A DNA stretch of 64,000 nt. Source: Streptomyces sp. NBC_00258 (lineage in GTDB: Bacteria; Actinomycetota; Actinomycetes; Streptomycetales; Streptomycetaceae). Below, in pieces: positions 58,419 through 64,000 of this stretch. Each line of letters starts with the position of its first letter. Position 1 is the stretch's first letter. The DNA is taken from positions 8,990,001-9,054,000 of the forward strand of contig NZ_CP108081.1 in assembly GCF_036182465.1 (NCBI RefSeq). The letters run 5' to 3'. A program made the position numbers and the translations under genes. Below the pieces are notes generated by a model, which worked only from the letters and a program-made list of their open reading frames with translations, was not told where the DNA came from and ran no database searches.

Positions 58419-59255
58419 TCACTGGTAGGTGAGGTCGGAGGTGGTGTAGTTGCAGTGCGTGCCGTCGGGCCCCGAGCCGTTCGTCGGCGGCTCGGCACCG
58501 GTGTTGTTGCCGATGTACTTCTGGCACGGCACGATCTTCTTGCCGCTGTCGCCGATGATCGTGATGCCCCGCAGGGCCGCGGTGTCGCCGTAGTTGGTGT
58601 TGATGCCGACCAGCCGTGAACCCGGCGCGGTCACCTCGACGGTGTTGAAGATCGAGGTGCGCTTGTACTGCGTCGAGCAGTTGCCGCACGAGCGGTAGAG
58701 GGTCTTGAAGTCCTGGGCGGCGAACTTGGAGACGACGAGCTTGCCGCCGCCGTTGTGCTGGAAGACCTTGTCCGCGGCCTTCTTCGCGCCGCCGCCGTAC
58801 ACGGTGTAGGTGGCCGAGTTGCCGCCCCGGAAGGTGGCCGCGTCCTCGCCGACGTCCTCCCACCACACGTTCTGCAGATTGCAGCTGCCCTGGCAGTGGA
58901 TGCCGTCGGCGCCCGGCTTGCCGATGATGACGTTCTTCAGCGTCGCGCCGTCGGCGAGCCGGAAGATCGGGTCCTGGCCCTCCTCCTGGCCGTCACCGGC
59001 CAGATCGCCGCTGCCGTAGTAGCGCTTCATTCCGCCGTCCCGGGTCCCCGACACGGGGATCGTCGCGGAGACGGCCTCGCTGCCGTTGGCGGTCGGCCAG
59101 GTGGTGGCGGCGCTCGCCGACGAGGACATCATCGTGCTGGTGACGATGGCGGCTCCGGTCAGGGCGAACGCGGAGAGCCCGCCTACGACGGCACGCCTCC
59201 GGCCGGTCCTGCGACGGTGACGTGCACGGCGTTCCGGTTCCACGCGTGAAGTCAT
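58419..59255 (-). CDS. Secreted pectate lyase, PL3
   Basis: 278 aa. The signal (basic start, then AVVGGLSAFALTGAAIVTST) ends near SSSASA. The PL3 beta-helix signature is clear: FRLADGATLKNVIIGKPGAD, GIHCQGSCNLQNVWWEDVGE, DAATFRGGNSATYTVYGGGA, and Cys pairs such as RSCGNCSTQYKRTSIFN. Ca-dependent and usually active at high pH. First gene of a two-gene transcript with the PL4 lyase. Confidence 0.92.
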   Translation of the reverse strand: MTSRVEPERRARHRRRTGRRRAVVGGLSAFALTGAAIVTSTMMSSSASAATTWPTANGSEAVSATIPVSGTRDGGMKRYYGSGDLAGDGQEEGQDPIFRLADGATLKNVIIGKPGADGIHCQGSCNLQNVWWEDVGEDAATFRGGNSATYTVYGGGAKKAADKVFQHNGGGKLVVSKFAAQDFKTLYRSCGNCSTQYKRTSIFNTVEVTAPGSRLVGINTNYGDTAALRGITIIGDSGKKIVPCQKYIGNNTGAEPPTNGSGPDGTHCNYTTSDLTYQ

Positions 59256-59343
59256 GTCCCGATTCCTTCAGGTGGGGGGAGAGTGACCTTGCGTCTCCTG
59301 GTCGCCACCCGGAAGGCGGGGGTTGCCGCCCGTCGGAACTTTT

Positions 59344-60186
59344 TTACGAGTCGCCGTCGTCGTCCGACGCGTCGCGCCCGAAGTCGCCCGCCACGCCCAG
59401 CTTTTCGTCCCCGGCCTGCGCGCCGACCGCGTATGTGTCGTCGCCGGCGTCGCGGCCGCCGCGGTCGTGGTCGTACTGGCCCGCGAACACCCACTCGCCC
59501 GGCCACACCGTGCGGCCCGACTTGAGCACCCACGTGTAGACGAGGAAGCCGTCCTTCTCGTCGACGGTCACCGTGAAGTCGTCCTCGGGCGCCGAGCGCC
59601 AGGCACCCGTCGAGGTGACCCCGCCGGTCTGCTTGACCTTCAACACGACGGTGAGCGCGGTGAGTTGCTTGCTCGTCTTCAGGGTCACATTGCTCTGCGC
59701 CCAGAACTCGTTGCTGTGCGGGTCGACCGAGCCGTCCGACCACAGCGGGCCGTCCTCGTTGTCCGCCTTCGCGGGCGGAGCGACCGGGGCGGACCGCGTC
59801 GGCTCCGACGTCGGCGTGCTCGGCGTGTTCGGTTTGTCCGGCGGGGGCGACGGCTTGGCCGGGTCCGGCGGGATCGGAGCACGGCTCGTCGCTTCCGGCG
59901 ACGGATCGGGGGTGGGCGAGACCGCGACCGTCTGATCGGCCGCCTTGTCGTCCTTCACCGCGGACGCGACCGCGTAGCCGCCCACCGCGAGTACACCGGC
60001 GGCGGCAGCCGTGGCGCCGACGACACGGAACCAGCCGAGCGGGGACGACCGGGGGGAGGGGTGCCGGGCACTCTCCGTGTCGGCCATGCCGCGTTCGACA
60101 CGGGCCAGGATGTGCGCGCGGTCGGGCTGATGCGCCTCGGCCGCGTCCCGCAGCGTGGCGCGCAGCTCCTCGTGCACGTCCTTCAT
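59344..60186 (-). CDS. Membrane partner (likely anti-sigma) of the ECF sigma factor
   Basis: 280 aa. A cytoplasmic N-terminus of about 50 residues (MKDVHEELRATLRDAAEAHQ then RAHILARVERGMA) precedes one membrane helix (VVGATAAAAGVLAVGGYAVA). Then come a Pro/Ser/Thr-rich spacer (about 85-145) and an extracellular beta domain with NEFWAQSNVTLKTSKQLTAL and a VWPGEWVFAGQYDH segment. There is no zinc-binding HxxxCxxC. Its ATG overlaps the sigma stop, so it likely holds the sigma factor at the membrane (inference). Confidence 0.78.
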   Translation of the reverse strand: MKDVHEELRATLRDAAEAHQPDRAHILARVERGMADTESARHPSPRSSPLGWFRVVGATAAAAGVLAVGGYAVASAVKDDKAADQTVAVSPTPDPSPEATSRAPIPPDPAKPSPPPDKPNTPSTPTSEPTRSAPVAPPAKADNEDGPLWSDGSVDPHSNEFWAQSNVTLKTSKQLTALTVVLKVKQTGGVTSTGAWRSAPEDDFTVTVDEKDGFLVYTWVLKSGRTVWPGEWVFAGQYDHDRGGRDAGDDTYAVGAQAGDEKLGVAGDFGRDASDDDGDS

Positions 60187-60749
60187 CGTTCCCTCCCTTC
60201 GGCTCCGGTGGCACGCAGTACCGCCGCGTGCATCCGCCGCGGGGCCTCCTGGGACCCCAGCAACCGCTGCAGTTCCGCCATCCCCTTCGACGTCTGGCTC
60301 TTCACCGTACCGACCGAGATTCCGAGGGCGAGCGCGGTGTCCTTCTCCGAGAGGTCGAAAGCATGCCGCAGAACCACGCACGCCCGCTTGCGGAACGGCA
60401 GTCTGCGCAGGGCTCCCTGGACATCGACCATGCCCGGTATGTCGGGATTCTCGGTCTTGTCCTCGCGCTGCGACCAGAACAGCGTGATCCGTCTGCGCTC
60501 ACGCACCGCACTGCGGATCCGGCTCCTGGCCAGATTGGCGACCACGCCACGCGCGTACGCCACCGGGTGGTCCGCCGCGCGCACCCGGTCCCAGCGGTGC
60601 CACAGCGCGAGCAGCGCGTCCGCCGCCAGATCGTCGGCGGCGTCCGACTCGCCGGTCAACAGATGGGCCAGGCGCGCCAGTTCCGCGTAGTGGCGCTCGA
60701 AGAAATCGTGGAACTCCACGGAGGCGGCGTCGTCGACGACAGTGCCCAC
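60183..60749 (-). CDS. ECF RNA polymerase sigma factor (SigE-family, Streptomyces type)
   Basis: 188 aa from GTG 60749 (GGGAGAGG upstream). Region 2 (about 10-80) has FHDFFERHYAELARLAHLLT, DAADDLAADALLALWHRWD and HPVAYARGVVANLARSRI. Region 4 (about 115-170) has ALRRLPFRKRACVVLRHAFD and ALGISVGTVKSQTSKGMAEL. Likely responds to an envelope signal through the partner encoded next. The region 60750-61021 upstream shows no gene. Confidence 0.9.
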   Translation of the reverse strand: MGTVVDDAASVEFHDFFERHYAELARLAHLLTGESDAADDLAADALLALWHRWDRVRAADHPVAYARGVVANLARSRIRSAVRERRRITLFWSQREDKTENPDIPGMVDVQGALRRLPFRKRACVVLRHAFDLSEKDTALALGISVGTVKSQTSKGMAELQRLLGSQEAPRRMHAAVLRATGAEGRER

Positions 60750-61021
60750 GGGCGAACCTCTCCCTGTCGATTCCTGCGCGGTACGCCTGACGGCTCTCAC
60801 GGGGTACGTGCGTATACGGCCCCTGCGTTGCGGGTGTGAAGGAACGGTGTCCTGTGGGGCGAGATCCGAGAGAGTATCAGGCGCTCGTACAGCGCTTCGA
60901 ACATCGTATGGCGGGCCGAACTCGATTCCGTAACACGGGGAAAACCTGAAAACGGTTCAACGAGGGAACAATCCAGCCAGCATCCGCACACTGATCACGC
61001 AGGTAACGAGGAGCATCCGCC

Positions 61022-62473
61022 ATGTCCGAAACTCAGAAGGTGGGAGACCGGCCGAGCGCCGGACCACCCCCGGCGAACAGCGTCGACCGGTACTTCAAGA
61101 TCTCCGCCAGGGGCTCCACCTTCGCCCGTGAGGTACGCGGCGGCTTCGCCACGTTCTTCACGATGGCCTACATCCTTGTCCTGAACCCCATCATCCTGGG
61201 CAGCGCCAAGGACAAGTTCGGCGACCAGCTCGACACCGTCCAGCTGGTCACCGCCACCGCACTGGTGGCCGCCGTGATGACGATCATCATGGGCGTCGGC
61301 GGCAACCTGCCGCTCGCGCTCGCCGCCGGGCTCGGCCTCAACGCCGTCGTCGCCTTCCAGATCGCCCCGCTGATGAGCTGGGACGACGCGATGGGCCTGA
61401 TCGTCCTTGAGGGCCTGCTGATCTGCGTCCTGGTGGTGACGGGTCTGCGCGAGGCCGTCATGCACGCGATACCGCAGCCGCTCAAGCAGGCGATCAGCGT
61501 CGGCATCGGCCTGTTCATCGCCTTCATCGGCTTCGTCGACGCCGGGTTCGTCACCCGCATCCCGGACGTCGCGAACACGACCGTTCCGGTGCAGCTGGGC
61601 GGCACCGGCGCGCTGGCAGGCTGGCCCATCCTGGTCTTCTGCCTCGGTGTGCTGCTGACCATCGGGCTGCTCGCCCGCAAGGTCAAGGGCGCGATCCTGA
61701 TCAGCATCGTGACCATGACGATCGTCGCGATCATCATCAACGAGATCGCTGACATCAAGAGCTGGGGCCTGACCACACCGAAGATCCCCGACGACATCGT
61801 GGCCTCGCCGGACTTCGGGCTGCTCGGCGACTTCAGCCTGTTCGGCGCCTTCGGTGAGGCGAGCGTGATCACCGTTGTACTGCTGGTCTTCACGCTGATC
61901 CTGTCGGACTTCTTCGACACCATGGGCACCGTCGTCGGCATCAGCGCCGAGGCCGGGCTCCTGGACGAGGAGGGCAAGGTCCCCAACCTCGGCCGCGTCC
62001 TGCTCATCGACGGCGCAGCGGCGGTCGCGGGCGGCGCGGCCTCCGCCTCCTCCTCGACCTCGTACATCGAGTCGGCGGCGGGAGTCGGCGAGGGCGCGCG
62101 CACGGGCTTCGCGAACCTGGTCACCGGCGGGCTCTTCGCCCTCGCCCTGTTCATGACCCCGCTGCTGACCATCGTCCCGCTCCAGGCGGCCGCCCCCGCT
62201 CTCGTCGCGGTCGGGTTCCTGATGATGACCCAGGTCAAGCACATCGACTGGGACCGCTACGAGATCGCCATCCCGGCGTTCCTGACGATCGCCGTGATGC
62301 CCTTCACCTACTCGATCACCAACGGCATCGGGGCGGGCTTCCTGGCCTACGTCCTGATCAAGACGGTCCTCGGCAAGGCGAAGGAGGTCCACTGGCTCCT
62401 GTGGGGAACGTCGGTGCTGTTCCTCATCTACTTCGCCATCGACCCGATCGAACAGATCTTGGGCGTGAAGTAA
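61022..62473 (+). CDS. NCS2-family purine permease (AzgA-like)
   Basis: 483 aa with about 12-14 membrane helices. The features are FATFFTMAYILVLNPIIL, NLPLALAAGLGLNAVVAFQI, VLEGLLICVLVVTGLREAVM, ILSDFFDTMGTVVGISAEAG and SSSTSYIESAAGVGEGARTG. This is the adenine/guanine/hypoxanthine branch of NCS2 rather than the uracil/xanthine branch. GAGGAG precedes the ATG. I see no purine riboswitch in the leader. A hairpin and a dispersed repeat follow the stop. Confidence 0.92.
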   Translation: MSETQKVGDRPSAGPPPANSVDRYFKISARGSTFAREVRGGFATFFTMAYILVLNPIILGSAKDKFGDQLDTVQLVTATALVAAVMTIIMGVGGNLPLALAAGLGLNAVVAFQIAPLMSWDDAMGLIVLEGLLICVLVVTGLREAVMHAIPQPLKQAISVGIGLFIAFIGFVDAGFVTRIPDVANTTVPVQLGGTGALAGWPILVFCLGVLLTIGLLARKVKGAILISIVTMTIVAIIINEIADIKSWGLTTPKIPDDIVASPDFGLLGDFSLFGAFGEASVITVVLLVFTLILSDFFDTMGTVVGISAEAGLLDEEGKVPNLGRVLLIDGAAAVAGGAASASSSTSYIESAAGVGEGARTGFANLVTGGLFALALFMTPLLTIVPLQAAAPALVAVGFLMMTQVKHIDWDRYEIAIPAFLTIAVMPFTYSITNGIGAGFLAYVLIKTVLGKAKEVHWLLWGTSVLFLIYFAIDPIEQILGVK

Positions 62474-62493
62474 CGGTCACCCCTGAAAGACGC

Positions 62494-62569
62494 GCGGTTC
62501 CCCGCGACCCTTGCCGGGCCCGGGGAACCGCAGGCTTTTGAGGGGCGCGGGGAACTGCGCGACCAGCCC
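62494..62569. terminator. Terminator hairpin plus dispersed repeat copy
   Basis: GCGGTTCCCCG (62494-62504) pairs with CGGGGAACCGC (62521-62531). An inverted copy of the dispersed unit (AGGGGCGCGGGGAACTGCGC and GACCAGCCC) follows at 62541-62569. It lies between the convergent permease and PBP genes. Confidence 0.75.
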
Positions 62570-62604
62570 TCACCGGCCGGCAGCCAACCAACCGACCGGA
62601 ACCG

Positions 62605-64000
62605 TCAGTTCTTCAGCGCGGCCTGCATCATCGCCTTGGCGACCGGCGCAGCCAAACCATTACCGCTGACCTCCGACCGAGCCGCATTCGACTGCTCGAC
62701 CAGGACGGCCACGGCAACCTCCTTGCCCGAGGAGTCATCCTTCGCGTACGACGTGAACCACGCGTACGGCGTCTTGCTGTTGTTCTCACCGTGCTGCGCC
62801 GTACCCGTCTTGCCACCCACCGTCGCCCCGGAGATCTGCGCGTTCGTCCCCGTACCCTCGTCGACGACCGTCTGCATCGCCGACTGCAGCTGCTCGGCCG
62901 TGGACGAGCTGACGATCTCCTTCGAGTCCGTCGAGTCGTCGTAGTTCTCCAGCACGTTGCCGTCCGCGTCACTGATCTGCGACACCATGTGCGGCGAGAC
63001 CAGCTTGCCGCCGTTGGCGATGGCGGCCGACACCATGGCCATCTGCAACGGCGTCGCGGTCACGTCGAACTGCCCGATGCCCGTCAGCGCCGTGGACGAC
63101 TTCTCCATGTCCGACGGATACACGCTCTCGTACGCCCGCACGGGCACGTCCTGCGACTTGTCGTTGAAGCCGAACTTCTCGGCCATCGCCTTCAGCTTGT
63201 CCTGGCCCAGGTCGACGGCCATCTTCGCGAAGACGTTGTTGCACGAGTACTGGAGGGCGACACGGATCGTCGCGTTCTCACAGGGCGCGGACTTGCTCTC
63301 GTTCTCCAGGACCCTGGTCGTGCCCGGCAGTGTGTACGGGTTCTCGCTGTCGGTCTTCGTGTCCACCGAGGAGTACAGGCCGTCCTCCAGCGCGGCGGCC
63401 GCGACGACCAGCTTGAACGTCGAACCCGGCGGCAGCGGCTGGCGCATCGCCCGGTTCGTCATCGGCTTCTCCGAGTCCTTCGTCAGCTTCGTCCAGGCGT
63501 CGGAGTCGCCGGCACTGAGCGCCGAGGGGTCGTACGACGGGGTGGACACGACGCCGAGGATCTTGCCGGTCTTCGGGTCGATCGCGACGGCCGCGCCCTT
63601 CTTGTCACCGAGCGCCTCGTACGCCGCCTTCTGCACGTCCGGGTCGATCGTCGTGACCACGTCACCCGGGTCGGCGCGCTTGCCCGTGATCGTGTCGAGG
63701 GGGTCCTTCAGACGGGTGTCCGTGCCGTCGAGCAGATCCTTGTAGATGCCCTCCAGCTGCGTCGCCCCGAACACCTGCGAGCTGTAGCCCGTGACCGCCG
63801 CGTAGAGGCTGCCGTCGGTGTACGTGCGCTTGTACTTGAGGTCGCCGCCCTTCGTCTGCGCGGAACCGGTGATCGCGTTGCCGGCCACGATGATGTTCCC
63901 GAGCGGGTACGCGTACTGCTCGATCGCGTTCCGTCGGTTGTCCTTGCTGTCCGCGAGCGCCTGGCCTTCGTAGAACTGCACCCAGGTCGCCCGGACAAGC
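62605..64000 (-). CDS. Class B penicillin-binding protein 2, transpeptidase (5' end outside window)
   Basis: About 465 residues of the C-terminal part are visible; the frame is open to the right edge (LVRATWVQFYEGQALADSKD). The dimerisation region NRRNAIEQYAYPLGNIIVAG resembles PbpA of actinomycetes. The transpeptidase motifs are intact: STFK in PLPPGSTFKLVV, SCN in ALQYSCNNVFAKM and KTG in TVGGKTGTAQHG. Crosslinks peptidoglycan outside the membrane, often with a RodA partner encoded next to it (not visible here). Confidence 0.92.
   Translation of the reverse strand, partial: LVRATWVQFYEGQALADSKDNRRNAIEQYAYPLGNIIVAGNAITGSAQTKGGDLKYKRTYTDGSLYAAVTGYSSQVFGATQLEGIYKDLLDGTDTRLKDPLDTITGKRADPGDVVTTIDPDVQKAAYEALGDKKGAAVAIDPKTGKILGVVSTPSYDPSALSAGDSDAWTKLTKDSEKPMTNRAMRQPLPPGSTFKLVVAAAALEDGLYSSVDTKTDSENPYTLPGTTRVLENESKSAPCENATIRVALQYSCNNVFAKMAVDLGQDKLKAMAEKFGFNDKSQDVPVRAYESVYPSDMEKSSTALTGIGQFDVTATPLQMAMVSAAIANGGKLVSPHMVSQISDADGNVLENYDDSTDSKEIVSSSTAEQLQSAMQTVVDEGTGTNAQISGATVGGKTGTAQHGENNSKTPYAWFTSYAKDDSSGKEVAVAVLVEQSNAARSEVSGNGLAAPVAKAMMQAALKN

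Noticed and set aside
60750..61021. A purine riboswitch upstream of the NCS2 permease
   Set aside because: I could not find the three-way junction or conserved loop bases; the region looks like ordinary divergent promoter DNA.
1..64000. CRISPR arrays, prophage, IS elements or conjugative genes
   Set aside because: No regularly spaced repeats, transposase, integrase or phage structural genes were seen.

Overview
The window is chromosomal DNA of a Streptomyces-type actinomycete. It is very GC-rich with strong third-position GC, uses GTG and TTG starts freely, carries many Tat (twin-arginine) and lipoprotein signals, has sugar ABC transporters without their own ATPase, uses TTA codons only as a rarity (two, both in one gene), and has a PHO box, a SoxR box and the palindromic intergenic repeats usual in that genus. 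No phage, plasmid, transposase or CRISPR is visible.

Layout. 0-11 kb: stress and phosphate genes. These are the end of a DUF3618 protein, a SoxR-box monooxygenase-like gene, an ArsR/SRPBCC pair, a secreted nuclease, a conserved unknown protein, a Tat-exported PhoX-type phosphatase behind a PHO box, a LysR regulator and an SDR. 11.1-13.1 kb: the most unusual locus. Three RNA genes lie in tandem just upstream of a TROVE/vWA gene (bacterial Ro60, Rsr). All three carry the signature of bacterial Y RNAs. The first and third contain a complete but circularly permuted tRNA-like fold (T-arm, acceptor 3' strand, short loop, acceptor 5' strand, D-arm). The middle one has a plain hairpin instead. 13.2-14.9 kb: a GntR regulator and ACC deaminase. 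15-19.5 kb: a LacI regulator and a sugar ABC operon. 19.6-21.2 kb: a double-TerD protein and a small conserved protein. 21.4-26.5 kb: a polyol-type ABC transporter, a dehydrogenase and a DeoR regulator.

26.8-59.3 kb is a large pectin island with some unrelated genes in it. Uronate dehydrogenase and 5-dehydro-4-deoxyglucarate dehydratase (divergent) oxidise the uronate backbone. A GntR/DapA-like/IlvD-like operon probably handles an aldonic acid such as L-arabinonate. ABC permeases and a solute-binding lipoprotein import oligosaccharides. Around them are three PL1 and one PL3 pectate lyase, two PL9-like lyases (one C-terminally short), a PL4 rhamnogalacturonan lyase, a rhamnogalacturonan acetylesterase, two pectin methylesterases, an esterase-like hydrolase, an intracellular GH43 and a secreted double-GH43. 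Genes in the core operon overlap by ATGA/GTGA and share AAGCGCTT palindromes. Together they cover de-esterification, backbone cleavage, side-chain removal, uptake and oxidation toward 2-oxoglutarate. With ACC deaminase nearby this suggests a plant-associated or plant-litter life.

59.3-64 kb: an ECF sigma factor with a membrane partner (likely anti-sigma), a purine-type NCS2 permease, and a PBP2-like transpeptidase cut by the window end. Starts were chosen from visible Shine-Dalgarno sequences or leaderless promoters. Family names come from motif recognition, not from searches.
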